Of a stretch of 64,000 bases of DNA, positions 44,846-54,527 are shown piece after piece. A program made the translations under genes and the position numbers. The stretch is from Candidatus Cetobacterium colombiensis (GTDB lineage Bacteria > Fusobacteriota > Fusobacteriia > Fusobacteriales > Fusobacteriaceae): the NCBI RefSeq assembly GCF_033962415.1, contig NZ_JAVIKH010000005.1:94111-158110 (forward strand). Reading direction: 5' to 3'. The first letter of the stretch is position 1. Each line of letters begins with the position of its first letter. The notes below the pieces were generated by a model. That model made no database searches and had not been told where the DNA came from. It was given only the letters and a program-made list of their open reading frames with translations.

Positions 44846-45943
44846 ATGAAAATTCTTATAATAGGTCCGTTCCCAAATCCTATAACAGGTCAAAGTATAG
44901 CTAATGAAACGGTTTTAGAAGGATTAAAACAAACTTATGAAGTAGATTACATAGATACTAATTTTTATAAAGAATTAACAGATAAGACAAAACAAGGGGA
45001 CTTTGATTTTAACAAAATTAAAATAACTTTTAAGAATTGTTTTTCAGATTGTAAAAAAATATTAAAAAATAAATATGACATTGTATACATGACACCTGGT
45101 AGAACTTATTTAGGATTTATGAGATTTACACATTATATGATTTGTTCATTTTTAAAAAAAAGTAAAGTAATTTTACATATTCATAATGGTTGCTTTAGAA
45201 GAATGTATAATTCACAAAATATTTTAAAAAGAAAAAGCTTAGATATTTTATTAAAAAAAGTTAATAGAGTTGTAGTACTAGGAGAATCTCTAAGAAATAT
45301 GTTTGAAGGAATTATATCTGAAGATAAGATATATGTTTGTGAAAATGGAGTTCAGGATGATATTGTTGCAACAGAAGATGAAATAAATGAAAAAATGGAA
45401 AGATATAAGAATGATACTAAGAAAAGAGTGATATATTTAAGTAATCTTATGCAGGAAAAAGGAATATTAGATTTATTAAAAGTTTCAGAAAAATTTAAAG
45501 ATGATGAAATAGAATTTAATTTAGCCGGAGCAATTGAGCCAAGTATAAAACAAGAAATAGAGGATTATTTAAAAAAATATCCTAAAAAAATAAAATATCA
45601 TGGAATAGTAAAAGGAGAAAAAAAGAAACAGCTCCTTTTAAAAAATTATATTTTTATATTACCTTCTTATGATGAAGGTCAACCTATTTCTGTTTTAGAA
45701 GCTTATGCAACAGGTTGTGCTGTAATAACGGATGAGTTTATAGGTGGAATAAAAGATATTTTTAAAAATAATTTAAATGGAATAAGAGTAGAAAGTAAAA
45801 ATATAAATTCGATAAAAATTGCATTAGAAAACATTGATGTAATTAATTTTTTATTAAAAAATTATATAATATCAAATCAAAAATACAAGAAATCTATTTT
45901 TATAAAAAGAATAGAAAATATTTTAAAAAGTACAGATTCATAA
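44846..45943 (+). CDS. Family 4 glycosyltransferase
   Basis: 365 residues from ATG 44846; an open frame to 44810 overlaps fcl and has no ribosome binding site. ILIIGPFPNPITGQSIANETVL at the start, VYMTPGRTYLG, then RVIYLSNLMQEKGILDLLKV and FILPSYDEGQPISVLEAYATGCAVI, the GT4 donor motif. Adds a sugar to the O-unit; specificity unknown. The 179 bases after it (to 46122) hold no gene I can support. Confidence 0.83.
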   Translation: MKILIIGPFPNPITGQSIANETVLEGLKQTYEVDYIDTNFYKELTDKTKQGDFDFNKIKITFKNCFSDCKKILKNKYDIVYMTPGRTYLGFMRFTHYMICSFLKKSKVILHIHNGCFRRMYNSQNILKRKSLDILLKKVNRVVVLGESLRNMFEGIISEDKIYVCENGVQDDIVATEDEINEKMERYKNDTKKRVIYLSNLMQEKGILDLLKVSEKFKDDEIEFNLAGAIEPSIKQEIEDYLKKYPKKIKYHGIVKGEKKKQLLLKNYIFILPSYDEGQPISVLEAYATGCAVITDEFIGGIKDIFKNNLNGIRVESKNINSIKIALENIDVINFLLKNYIISNQKYKKSIFIKRIENILKSTDS

Positions 45944-46122
45944 TTCAAAAATGAAAGAGAAGAAATTGGACTTTAAATTGAAGATAGTTATTATTTTTGA
46001 ATTCAATTTATTTGGTAATGATATTTATTTTTAATGATTTGTAAAAAATAGTATTTTCGATAAAACTAATATAAACTATTTTGAAAAAATATTAGTACTA
46101 ATTTAAATTAAAGGAGAAAGAA

Positions 46123-47034
46123 ATGAAATATAAGTATTCTATAATAATGTCAATATATAATGAAAAAATTTTATGGATTATGGAATCAATTGAATCAATT
46201 TTAGCACAAAGTTTTAAAGATTTTGAAATTATAATTATTATTGATAATCCAAACTATTTCGAAGCAATTGAGTTTGTAAAAAAATTACAACTAGAAAATT
46301 TAAAATATTTTGTAAATGAAAAAAATATAGGGTTAGCTTTAAGTCTAAATAAAGCATTAGAATACTCAGAAGGAGAATATATAGTAAGAATGGATTCTGA
46401 TGATATAATGTTGGAAAATAGATTAAAAATTCAGGATGAGGAATTTAAAAAAAATAAAAAATTAGATTTTTTAGGGACAAGTGCATATATGATTGATGAA
46501 GAGGGCAATATTTTTTCAGATTTTAAAGTTCCTTTAAAGTATAAAAAGATATTAAAAAAAATAAAAAAACAAAATTGTTTTATTCATCCTTCAATAATAA
46601 TTAAAAAGAAAATTTTAATAGAAGCTGGTGGATATAGAAATTTTCCTTGCTCTCAAGATTATGATTTATTCTATCGATTGTTAGATAAAGGGTATTATGG
46701 ATATAATTTATCACAAAAATTATTGAAGTACAGAATAAGAACAAGTAGTTTAGGAATATCTAAAGGTTTAGTTCAATATTTATCGTTTAAATACATAAAA
46801 GACTTGGGAAAAGAAAGAAGAAAAATAGGAAAAGATAGCTATTCTCCCAAAAGAATAGATGAAATATTGAAAATAAGTGAAGATGAACAAAAAAAATTTA
46901 TGCAATTTCGTTTAAAAGTTTTGAGAAGTAAAAATATAAAAAAGATATTAGTTTATTTAAAAGCTAGTTTTTGTTCAAAATATGCTTTTTTATTTACAAA
47001 AGATTTAATATTGAGTAAATTAAAAATATTTTAA
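46123..47034 (+). CDS. Family 2 glycosyltransferase
   Basis: 303 residues: YSIIMSIYNEKILWIMESIESILAQSFKDFEIIIIIDNP, YFVNEKNIGLALSLNKAL and the DxD motif VRMDSDDIM, then PCSQDYDLFYRLLDKGY. A typical bacterial GT-A enzyme of rhamnosyl/galactosyl-type cassettes; sugar unknown. AAAGGAG upstream. C-terminal 90 residues are Lys-rich and variable. Confidence 0.83.
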   Translation: MKYKYSIIMSIYNEKILWIMESIESILAQSFKDFEIIIIIDNPNYFEAIEFVKKLQLENLKYFVNEKNIGLALSLNKALEYSEGEYIVRMDSDDIMLENRLKIQDEEFKKNKKLDFLGTSAYMIDEEGNIFSDFKVPLKYKKILKKIKKQNCFIHPSIIIKKKILIEAGGYRNFPCSQDYDLFYRLLDKGYYGYNLSQKLLKYRIRTSSLGISKGLVQYLSFKYIKDLGKERRKIGKDSYSPKRIDEILKISEDEQKKFMQFRLKVLRSKNIKKILVYLKASFCSKYAFLFTKDLILSKLKIF

Positions 47035-47044
47035 ATATAAAAAA

Positions 47045-47090
47045 AGGAGGAGTTATAGACAAAAATTTATATATTTGTCATACAAAAAAA
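47045..47090 (+). promoter_or_regulatory. Shine-Dalgarno separated from the start codon by a hairpin (epimerase gene)
   Basis: AGGAGG at 47045-47050 is 40 bases before ATG 47091. GACAAA (47058-47063) and TTTGTC (47074-47079) lie in between and can fold, bringing the site close to the start. A codon ATA at 47055 would put a non-standard start at normal distance. Confidence 0.4.
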
Positions 47091-48125
47091 ATGAAAACAT
47101 ATTTAATAACAGGTGGAGCAGGATTTATTGGTTCAACATTAAGTGAAAGAATACTAAAAGATGGAAATAGAGTTATAGCAATAGATAGCTTTAATGATTT
47201 TTATGACTACAGAATAAAATTAAACAATGTTTTAGAAGCAAATAAAAAAAGTTTAGACTTCTCCTCTGATTTAAAAGATGAAAATGTTAAAGCCTTAAAA
47301 AATCTTGTAGATTCAGAGAACTATAAACTTGAATATGTAGATATAAGAGATTTAAAAGAGTTAGAAAGAATTTTTAAAGAGAATAAAATAGATACAGTAA
47401 TCCATTTAGCAGGATTAGGTGGAGTTAGACCATCAATAGAAGATCCATTACTTTATGAAGAGGTTAATGTAAGAGGAACAAACAATATATTTGAAGTTAT
47501 GAGAAGAACAGGAGTTAAAAAGATTTTAGCTGCTTCATCATCATCAGTATATGGTAATAATGAAAGTGTTCCTTTTAAAGAAACAGATATAGTAGATTTT
47601 GCAATCTCACCTTATGCAGCTTCAAAAAAAGCTAATGAAGTTTTAGCTCATACGTATCATCATCTATTTAATATAGATGTTGTAATGTTAAGATTCTTTA
47701 CTGTATTTGGCCCAAGACAAAGACCGGATTTAGCAATTTATAAATTCACTAAACTAATAGATGAAGGAAAAGAGATTCCTTTCTTTGGAGACGGAAGTAC
47801 AAGTAGAGACTATACATATGTTGATGACATTGTAAAAGGAGTTATGCTTTTAGCAAACTATGTAGAAAATAATAGTAATGTGTATGAAATTTCTAATATT
47901 GGTGGAAGTGATCCTGTATCTTTAAAAGAGATGGTAGAAGTTATAGAAGAGGTTTTAGGAAAAGAAGCTAAAATAAATAGATTACCTATGCAACCAGGAG
48001 ATGTAAATAGAACTTATGCTGACTTAACAAAAATTAAAAATTTAGTTGGTTATGAAGCAGACAATACATTTAAAGAGGGAATAGAAAAATTCGTAAAATG
48101 GTATTTTGAAAAAGTTAAAAAATAG
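47091..48125 (+). CDS. UDP-glucuronate 4-epimerase-like NAD-dependent epimerase
   Basis: 344 residues. KTYLITGGAGFIGSTLSERIL (NAD site), HLAGLGGVRPSIEDP, ASSSSVYGNNESVPF, YAASKKANEVLAHTYHHL (Tyr-xxx-Lys) and FFTVFGPRQRPD. The GGVRPSIEDP and PRQRPD loops are the pattern of UDP-glucuronate 4-epimerases, converting UDP-glucuronate to UDP-galacturonate. Next to ugd (UDP-glucose dehydrogenase), which supplies the substrate. The normal-looking ribosome binding site is 40 bases upstream, behind a hairpin. Confidence 0.82.
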   Translation: MKTYLITGGAGFIGSTLSERILKDGNRVIAIDSFNDFYDYRIKLNNVLEANKKSLDFSSDLKDENVKALKNLVDSENYKLEYVDIRDLKELERIFKENKIDTVIHLAGLGGVRPSIEDPLLYEEVNVRGTNNIFEVMRRTGVKKILAASSSSVYGNNESVPFKETDIVDFAISPYAASKKANEVLAHTYHHLFNIDVVMLRFFTVFGPRQRPDLAIYKFTKLIDEGKEIPFFGDGSTSRDYTYVDDIVKGVMLLANYVENNSNVYEISNIGGSDPVSLKEMVEVIEEVLGKEAKINRLPMQPGDVNRTYADLTKIKNLVGYEADNTFKEGIEKFVKWYFEKVKK

Positions 48126-48137
48126 GGGATGGGAAAT

Positions 48138-49304
48138 ATGAAAATAGCTATAGCAGGAACAGGATATGTGGGATTGTCTAATGCGATTTTATTAGCACAA
48201 AATAATGAAGTTATAGCCTTAGATATAATAGATGAAAAGGTAAAAATGATAAATGAAAAAATTTCACCTATTGTAGATAAAGAGATAAGTGAATATTTAA
48301 AAATGAAAAAGCTTAACTTAAAGGCAACAATTGATAAAAATTTAGCATATAAAGATGCAGAGTTTGTTGTAATAGCAACACCTACAGACTATGATTCAAA
48401 TAAAAATTACTTTAATACAAATAGTGTAGAAGCTGTAATAAAAGATGTTTTAGAAATAAATCCATCAGCAACTATGATAATAAAATCAACAGTTCCAGTT
48501 GGATATACTGAAAAGATAAAAGCTGAATTAAAAATAGATAATATTATATTCTCTCCAGAATTTTTAAGAGAAGGAAAAGCTCTTTATGATAATCTTCATC
48601 CAAGTAGAATAATAATGGGAGAGAAATCAGAAAAAGCAAAAATATTTGCAGAGTTATTGTTAGAAGGAGCTATAAAAAAAGATACACAAATTCTTTATAT
48701 GAATAGCACAGAAGCAGAAGCTGTAAAACTATTTTCAAATACATATTTAGCACTAAGAGTAGCTTATTTTAATGAATTAGATACTTATGCAGAATTAAGA
48801 GGTCTAAATACAAAGGATATAATAGAGGGAGTGGGGCTTGATCCAAGAATAGGCTCTCATTATAATAATCCATCATTTGGATATGGAGGTTATTGTTTGC
48901 CGAAGGACACAAAACAACTTCGTGCAAATTATTCAGATGTACCAAATAACTTAATAGAAGCAATAGTAGATTCTAACTCAACAAGAAAAGATCATATAGC
49001 TGATTCTATAATAAAAAGAAATCCCAAAGTAGTAGGTATCTATAGACTTACTATGAAAACAGATTCAGACAACTTCCGTGCTTCATCTATTCAAGGAGTA
49101 ATGAAAAGAATAAAAGCAAAAGGAATAGAGGTTGTAATATATGAACCAGTATTAAAAGATGAAACTTTCTTTAACTCAAGAGTAATAAAAGACTTTGAAG
49201 AGTTTAAATCTATAAGTGATGTAATAGTTAGTAATAGATTAAACGAAGAATTAAAAGATGTGCAAGAAAAAGTTTACACGAGAGATTTATATAGGAGAGA
49301 TTAA
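48138..49304 (+). CDS. ugd: UDP-glucose 6-dehydrogenase
   Basis: 388 residues. [20 protein letters not shown] (NAD site), [62 protein letters not shown] and the catalytic Cys motif [15 protein letters not shown]. Oxidises UDP-glucose to UDP-glucuronate, feeding the epimerase upstream. ATG 48138 is chosen over ATG 48129, which falls inside the GGGGATGGG binding region. One-base overlap with the next gene. Confidence 0.93.
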   Translation: MKIAIAGTGYVGLSNAILLAQNNEVIALDIIDEKVKMINEKISPIVDKEISEYLKMKKLNLKATIDKNLAYKDAEFVVIATPTDYDSNKNYFNTNSVEAVIKDVLEINPSATMIIKSTVPVGYTEKIKAELKIDNIIFSPEFLREGKALYDNLHPSRIIMGEKSEKAKIFAELLLEGAIKKDTQILYMNSTEAEAVKLFSNTYLALRVAYFNELDTYAELRGLNTKDIIEGVGLDPRIGSHYNNPSFGYGGYCLPKDTKQLRANYSDVPNNLIEAIVDSNSTRKDHIADSIIKRNPKVVGIYRLTMKTDSDNFRASSIQGVMKRIKAKGIEVVIYEPVLKDETFFNSRVIKDFEEFKSISDVIVSNRLNEELKDVQEKVYTRDLYRRD

Positions 49305-50191
49305 TGATAAAAAGAATAGTATGTAAATTACAAAATCTTTATATAAGTAAATTTTTTACTGAAGAAAATATTATAAATTATAAATATAAAAAAGTTTATG
49401 GTGTGTTACCTAATTTAAAAAATCCAGTAAAATTTAGTGAAAAAATTCAATGTTTAAAGTTAGGAAAATTTAATGAATTATTGCATATTTGTTCAGATAA
49501 ATTTTTAGTTAAAGAATATGCAAAAGAAAAAATAGGTAAAGAATTTATAATTCCTCACTATCAGGTAGTAAATAAATGGGAAGAGATAAATTTTAAAACA
49601 TTACCAGATAAATTTGTTATAAAAACAAACCACGATAGTGGAACAGTATTTATAATAAATAATAAGAATATAGAAGAAAAAAAATTAGCTATTGTAAAAA
49701 GAAAAATAAACAAAGCTTTAAAAAGAGATTTTGGAAAAATAAGTGGAGAAAAATTTTATTCAAAAATACCTAGAAAAATTATTGTCGAAAAATTATTAGA
49801 AACACCAAATGGTAAGGTACCACCAGATTTTAAATTTCATATGTTTAAAAAATTAAATAATGATTTTAAAATAATAATTCAAGTTGATTTAGATAGATTT
49901 GAAAATCATAAGAGAGGTTTTTTTACAGAAAATTGGAAGCAACTTCCATATATAACATCTTCCCACCATAAAATAATAGATTTTGAATATCCAAAACCAA
50001 AATCAATAGATAAAATGATTATACTTGCTAAAAAATTATCAGAAGACTTTGATTATGTAAGAGTTGATTTTTATGATACAGGAAGTGAAATATATTTAGG
50101 AGAACTTACATTTGCCCATGGAAGTGGATTTGAAAAGTTTACGTTAGAAGAAGGAGATATTGAATTTGGAAAATATTGGGAATGTTTTTAA
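49304..50191 (+). CDS. TupA-like ATP-grasp protein
   Basis: 295 residues. NPVKFSEKIQCLKL, CSDKFLVKEYAKEKIG, FVIKTNHDSGTVFI (ATP-grasp nucleotide loop), and the late FDYVRVDFYDTGSEIYLGELTFAHGSGFEKF are the TupA-like ATPgrasp pattern. Such enzymes join an amino acid to a carboxyl by an ATP-dependent amide bond; TupA is linked to teichuronopeptide. Beside ugd and a uronate epimerase it may amidate a uronic acid of the O-unit. The usual GSGF motif is present; function is inferred from family and context. Confidence 0.72.
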   Translation: MIKRIVCKLQNLYISKFFTEENIINYKYKKVYGVLPNLKNPVKFSEKIQCLKLGKFNELLHICSDKFLVKEYAKEKIGKEFIIPHYQVVNKWEEINFKTLPDKFVIKTNHDSGTVFIINNKNIEEKKLAIVKRKINKALKRDFGKISGEKFYSKIPRKIIVEKLLETPNGKVPPDFKFHMFKKLNNDFKIIIQVDLDRFENHKRGFFTENWKQLPYITSSHHKIIDFEYPKPKSIDKMIILAKKLSEDFDYVRVDFYDTGSEIYLGELTFAHGSGFEKFTLEEGDIEFGKYWECF

Positions 50192-50215
50192 AAATATTGT
50201 AATGAGGGATATATA

Positions 50216-51097
50216 ATGAAATTAGTTAATATAAGTGGTGGATTGGGAAATCAAATGTTTCAGTATGCATTTTATTTGTCATTAAAAAATAAAAATAAAA
50301 ATAAAAATATATTTTGTGATATTAGTTTTTATAAAATAACAAATTCTCATAATGGATTTGAGCTAAAAAATATATTTAAAGTTAATGAAAGTGAATTTAA
50401 AAATAAGTATTATTCAAATAATATAATTTGGAAAGTATTAAGAGAGATATTAAAAAAAATAAAACTATTAGATATAAAAAAAAATATAGGTGGAGAATAT
50501 AAAGAAAATTTAGATAAATTAGATAGCTTTTTAACTATTTATGATGGTTACTGGCAAAATGAAAAATATTTTAAAGATATTGAGGACGAATTAAGAGAAA
50601 AGTTTGTATTTACAAAAATAGAAGACAGTAGAAATTTAAAAATTTTAAAAAAAATACAGCAAACTAATAGTGTAAGTATACATATAAGAAGAGGAGATTA
50701 TATAGGTCATCCTCATTTAGATGGATTAGCACCTATAAAATATTATAAAGATGCAATTGAGTATATAAAATCCAAAATAGAAAATCCAATATTTATAATT
50801 TTTTCTAATGATATAAAATGGTGCAAGGAGAAGTTAAAACTAGAAGAAGATCAAGTTGAATTTATAGATTGGAATATAAAAGAAAAAAGTTATATAGATA
50901 TGCAACTAATGAGTAATTGTAAACATAATATAATTCCGAATAGTTCATTTAGTTGGTGGGGAGCTTGGTTAAATAAGAATAGTAATAAAATTGTGATAGC
51001 TCCAGAAAAGTGGTTTAAGGGAATTGATGAAAAAAATTATAAAGAAATAGTTCCGAAAAGTTGGATTAAAATGAATAATTTTAATACTGAAGAATAG
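50216..51097 (+). CDS. Alpha-1,2-fucosyltransferase-like (GT11)
   Basis: 293 residues. GGLGNQMFQYAFYLSL at the start, VSIHIRRGDYIGHP (donor phosphate Arg motif) and NSSFSWWGAWLN are the GT11 hallmarks. It would transfer fucose from GDP-fucose onto the O-unit, fitting the two GDP-fucose pathways beside it. The AATATAAGTGG region contains an extended run of AAAAATAAA repeats coding KNKNKNKN, a slippage-prone tract near the start (50287-50310). Confidence 0.87.
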   Translation: MKLVNISGGLGNQMFQYAFYLSLKNKNKNKNIFCDISFYKITNSHNGFELKNIFKVNESEFKNKYYSNNIIWKVLREILKKIKLLDIKKNIGGEYKENLDKLDSFLTIYDGYWQNEKYFKDIEDELREKFVFTKIEDSRNLKILKKIQQTNSVSIHIRRGDYIGHPHLDGLAPIKYYKDAIEYIKSKIENPIFIIFSNDIKWCKEKLKLEEDQVEFIDWNIKEKSYIDMQLMSNCKHNIIPNSSFSWWGAWLNKNSNKIVIAPEKWFKGIDEKNYKEIVPKSWIKMNNFNTEE

Positions 51098-51135
51098 TTA
51101 TACTAAAAGTGTATACAATACTTAAATTAAGAAAG

Positions 51136-51177
51136 AGGAGGTATAAATACGTAAATGTATTTATAATATAAAAAATT
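51136..51177 (+). promoter_or_regulatory. Shine-Dalgarno separated from the gmd2 start codon by a perfect hairpin
   Basis: AGGAGG at 51136-51141 is 36 bases from ATG 51178. TATAAATAC (51142-51150) and GTATTTATA (51157-51165) form a perfect 9-base stem with a 6-base loop. A tiny frame ATG-TAT-TTA-TAA (51155-51166) lies in the hairpin. Confidence 0.45.
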
Positions 51178-52266
51178 ATGAAAGAAAAAATAGCATTAAT
51201 AACAGGAATAACGGGTCAAGATGGATCGTATTTAGCAGAGTTTCTTTTAGAAAAAGGATATGAAGTACACGGAATAATAAGAAGAGCATCATCTTTTAAT
51301 ACACAAAGAATTGAACATCTATATATTGATGAATTGATAGAGGATATGCATAAAGATAGAAAAGTTAAATTACATTATGGAGATATGACAGACTCTATGA
51401 GTTTAACAAGATTAATAAGAGAGATTCAACCAACAGAGATATATAACTTAGCAGCTCAATCGCATGTTAAGGTATCTTTTGAAGTACCAGAATATACAGC
51501 AGATGCAGATGCAGTTGGAACATTAAGAATTTTAGAAGCGGTAAGATTCTTAGGAATGGAGAAAACTACTAAAATATACCAAGCATCAACATCAGAATTA
51601 TTTGGAAAAGTACAAGAGGTTCCTCAAAAAGAAACAACACCATTTTATCCAACATCACCATATGCCGTTGCAAAACAATATGGATACTGGATAACTAAAA
51701 ACTATAGAGAAGCATACGGAATGTTTGCAGTTAATGGAATTCTATTCAATCACGAATCAGAAAGAAGAGGAGAAACGTTTGTAACTAGAAAAATAACATT
51801 AGCAGCTGCGAGAATAGCAAAGGGATACCAAAAGAGATTATATTTAGGAAATCTTGACGCGCTAAGAGATTGGGGACATGCAAAAGATTATGTAGAGTGT
51901 ATGTGGTTAATACTTCAACATGATAAACCAGAGGATTTTGTTATAGCAACAGGAGAGCAATATTCAGTTAGAGAGTTTTGTAACTATGCATTTAAGGAAA
52001 TCGGAATTGAGTTAGAATGGAAAGGAACTGGAGTAGAGGAAAAAGGATACAATAAATTAACAGGAGAGTGTTTAATTGAGGTTGATCCACAATACTTTAG
52101 ACCTTCAGAAGTTGAAACTCTTTTAGGAGATCCAACAAAAGCTAGAACTACTTTAGGATGGAATCCAAGAAAAACATCATTTGAAGATTTAGTAAGAGGA
52201 ATGGTAAAACATGATCTTGAGTTTGTAGAAAAAGAACATAATGCTAGAATGATAGTAAAGAGATAG
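51178..52266 (+). CDS. gmd: GDP-mannose 4,6-dehydratase (second copy)
   Basis: 362 residues, all motifs of the first copy intact (NADP site, [19 protein letters not shown]). Nearly identical protein with a different leader: start behind a hairpin rather than an adjacent ribosome binding site. Same reaction as copy 1, so GDP-fucose supply may simply be doubled, or the two copies may be differently expressed. Confidence 0.96.
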   Translation: MKEKIALITGITGQDGSYLAEFLLEKGYEVHGIIRRASSFNTQRIEHLYIDELIEDMHKDRKVKLHYGDMTDSMSLTRLIREIQPTEIYNLAAQSHVKVSFEVPEYTADADAVGTLRILEAVRFLGMEKTTKIYQASTSELFGKVQEVPQKETTPFYPTSPYAVAKQYGYWITKNYREAYGMFAVNGILFNHESERRGETFVTRKITLAAARIAKGYQKRLYLGNLDALRDWGHAKDYVECMWLILQHDKPEDFVIATGEQYSVREFCNYAFKEIGIELEWKGTGVEEKGYNKLTGECLIEVDPQYFRPSEVETLLGDPTKARTTLGWNPRKTSFEDLVRGMVKHDLEFVEKEHNARMIVKR

Positions 52267-52276
52267 GTGAAAAAGA

Positions 52277-53215
52277 ATGGAAAAAAGTTCTAAAATATAT
52301 ATAGCTGGTCATAGAGGAATGGTAGGATCAGCAATAGTAAGAAGATTAGAAGAAAATGGATATACTAATATTATATATAGAACTTCAGCAGAGCTTGATT
52401 TAAGAAATCAAGCTGTTGTTGAAGAGTTCTTTAAAAATGAAAAACCAGAGTATGTATTTTTAGCGGCAGCAAAAGTTGGAGGAATTCATGCGAACAATAC
52501 ATACCCAGCAGAGTTTATATATGATAACCTGATGATTGAAACAAATATAATTAATTCAGCATATAAAAACGGTGTGAAAAAGTTATTGTTTTTAGGAAGT
52601 TCTTGTATATACCCTAAGTTTGCACAACAACCAATAAAAGAGGAATATTTATTAACTGGTTCTTTAGAAGAGACTAACGAAGCTTATGCAATAGCAAAAA
52701 TAACAGGAATAGAGTTATGCAAATTTTACAGAAGACAGTATGGATGTGATTTTATATCAGCAATGCCAACAAATTTATATGGAATAAATGATAACTTTAA
52801 TCTAGAAACATCCCATGTTATGCCAGCACTTATTAGAAAGTTTCACGAAGCTAAAATAAATAATTCAAAAGAAGTAGTTATGTGGGGAACTGGAAAACCA
52901 AGAAGAGAGTTCATGTATGTGGATGATTTGGCAGATTCATTGATTCATTTAATGTTAAATTATTCTGATGAAATACATGTAAATCTTGGAACTGGAGAAG
53001 ATATAGAAATCGGAGAATTAGCTAATTTAATTAAAAAGATAGTTGGTTATGAAGGAGAAATTGTAAACGATTTATCTAAACCAGATGGAACACCAAGAAA
53101 GCTTCTTGATGTAACTAGATTAAATTCAACAGGATTTAAACACAAAGTTGAGTTAGAAGAGGGAATCCAAAGGGTATATGAATGGTTTTTAAAAAATGAG
53201 GATATAAAGAAATAA
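52277..53215 (+). CDS. fcl: GDP-L-fucose synthase (second copy)
   Basis: 312 residues, ATG 52277 after AGGTGA. NADP site, catalytic YAIAK and TNLYGIND all present. The final residues (KNEDIKK) differ from copy 1 (NTQDVKK). The stop overlaps the wzx ATG by one base. Confidence 0.95.
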   Translation: MEKSSKIYIAGHRGMVGSAIVRRLEENGYTNIIYRTSAELDLRNQAVVEEFFKNEKPEYVFLAAAKVGGIHANNTYPAEFIYDNLMIETNIINSAYKNGVKKLLFLGSSCIYPKFAQQPIKEEYLLTGSLEETNEAYAIAKITGIELCKFYRRQYGCDFISAMPTNLYGINDNFNLETSHVMPALIRKFHEAKINNSKEVVMWGTGKPRREFMYVDDLADSLIHLMLNYSDEIHVNLGTGEDIEIGELANLIKKIVGYEGEIVNDLSKPDGTPRKLLDVTRLNSTGFKHKVELEEGIQRVYEWFLKNEDIKK

Positions 53216-54516
53216 TGGATGAGAATAGAGGAATTATTTTAAGAAAACATTTATCTCTTGGATTTATTTATAAAATTTTGGGAATGGGATTGAGTTATAT
53301 TTCTGTTCCATTATTTTTAGAATATTTAGGTGAAAAAGATTATGGATTATGGATGGTTATTTTTTCAACGATTAGTTGGATTTTTATGTTTGATTTAGGA
53401 ATTGGAAATGGGCTAAAGAATAAATTAACTCAATGTTTAGTTGAAAAAAATATTTTAGAAGCTAAAAAATATATAACGACTGGTTACATTGTTTTAAGTG
53501 TTATAGCACTTGTAATTTTTATAGTAGGTTTTTTAGGAATTCAAATTTTTAATATAAAGAATTTACTTTCATTAGATAATTATAATGAATATTTTTTAAA
53601 GAAATTAATACTAATAGTTTTTGTAATAACGATATTGAATTTTATTGTAGGCTTATACAAAATTTTTTATATAGCAGAGCACAATAGTACAATAGGAAAT
53701 TTTTCAAATTTGTTATTTCAGAGTTTTTTTTTATGTTTATTAATAATTTTAAAAAAAATAAATTTAATTTCACTTATAAATATAGGAATTATTTATCCAG
53801 GAATTAATTTAATAATAGGAATATTTTTTACTGTAAAATACTTTAAAAAACATAAAGAGTTAATTCCAAAGTTTCAATATTTTGATAAAGAAAAAATTAA
53901 ATCTATTGGAGGAACAGGAATAGAGTTTTTTATAATTCAAATATCAATGTTGATAATATTAACAACAGATAATTTAATAATCACTAAATTATTAGGAGTA
54001 GAAGCAGTAACACCTTATAATATTATATCAAAATTATTTCAAAGTTTTTTAGTTTTATCAGGAATAATATTAATGCCTTTATGGACTTTATTTTTAGATG
54101 CTTATTTAAAAAAAGATAAAAAATGGATTTTAAAAACATTAAAAAAATTAAATATTTTATATTTAATTTTATGCATAGGAATATTAATAACTATATTTTT
54201 AACGCCTTTAATAACAAAAATATGGTTACAAAAGACGATAGAGTTTCCAAAATATTTAATATTATTTTGGGGAATGTTTATTTTAATAAGAGTTTATGGC
54301 GATATTTATATGTATTTTGTAAATGGAATAGGAAAAATAAGATTACAGACAATTTTATATGTAATTGGTGCAATAGTAAATGTTCCGCTCTCAATTTATT
54401 TTGTAAAAAATTTTAATTTAGGAAGTAGTGGAGTTATATTAGCAACTAATATAAGTATGTTACCATTATCTATATTTATTCCAATTCAAACATATAAAAT
54501 AATAAAAAAGATTTAA
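53215..54516 (+). CDS. wzx: O-unit flippase (Wzx-like), MOP superfamily
   Basis: 433 residues, about 12 membrane segments with the Wzx/RfbX start (SLGFIYKILGMGLSYISVPLFLEYLGEKDYGLWMV) and a GIGNGLKNKLTQCLVE loop. It moves the undecaprenol-linked O-unit to the periplasmic side of the inner membrane, upstream of Wzy. Typically low conservation elsewhere. One-base overlap with fcl2 and followed by manC2. Confidence 0.85.
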   Translation: MDENRGIILRKHLSLGFIYKILGMGLSYISVPLFLEYLGEKDYGLWMVIFSTISWIFMFDLGIGNGLKNKLTQCLVEKNILEAKKYITTGYIVLSVIALVIFIVGFLGIQIFNIKNLLSLDNYNEYFLKKLILIVFVITILNFIVGLYKIFYIAEHNSTIGNFSNLLFQSFFLCLLIILKKINLISLINIGIIYPGINLIIGIFFTVKYFKKHKELIPKFQYFDKEKIKSIGGTGIEFFIIQISMLIILTTDNLIITKLLGVEAVTPYNIISKLFQSFLVLSGIILMPLWTLFLDAYLKKDKKWILKTLKKLNILYLILCIGILITIFLTPLITKIWLQKTIEFPKYLILFWGMFILIRVYGDIYMYFVNGIGKIRLQTILYVIGAIVNVPLSIYFVKNFNLGSSGVILATNISMLPLSIFIPIQTYKIIKKI

Positions 54517-54527
54517 AGGAGTAATAT

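Larger units (their letters stand above)
51178..53215 (+). repeat. gmd-fcl long direct repeat, copy 2
   Basis: Second copy of the about 2 kb module, same orientation as 42807-44843, similarity beginning at the ATG of gmd and ending at the end of fcl. Confidence 0.9.

Noticed and set aside
45944..46122. 179-base gap before the 46123 glycosyltransferase as a hidden gene or promoter
   Set aside because: No frame with a ribosome binding site; a TTGAAA and a TAAATT are 17 bases apart near 46080, but the match is too weak to list.
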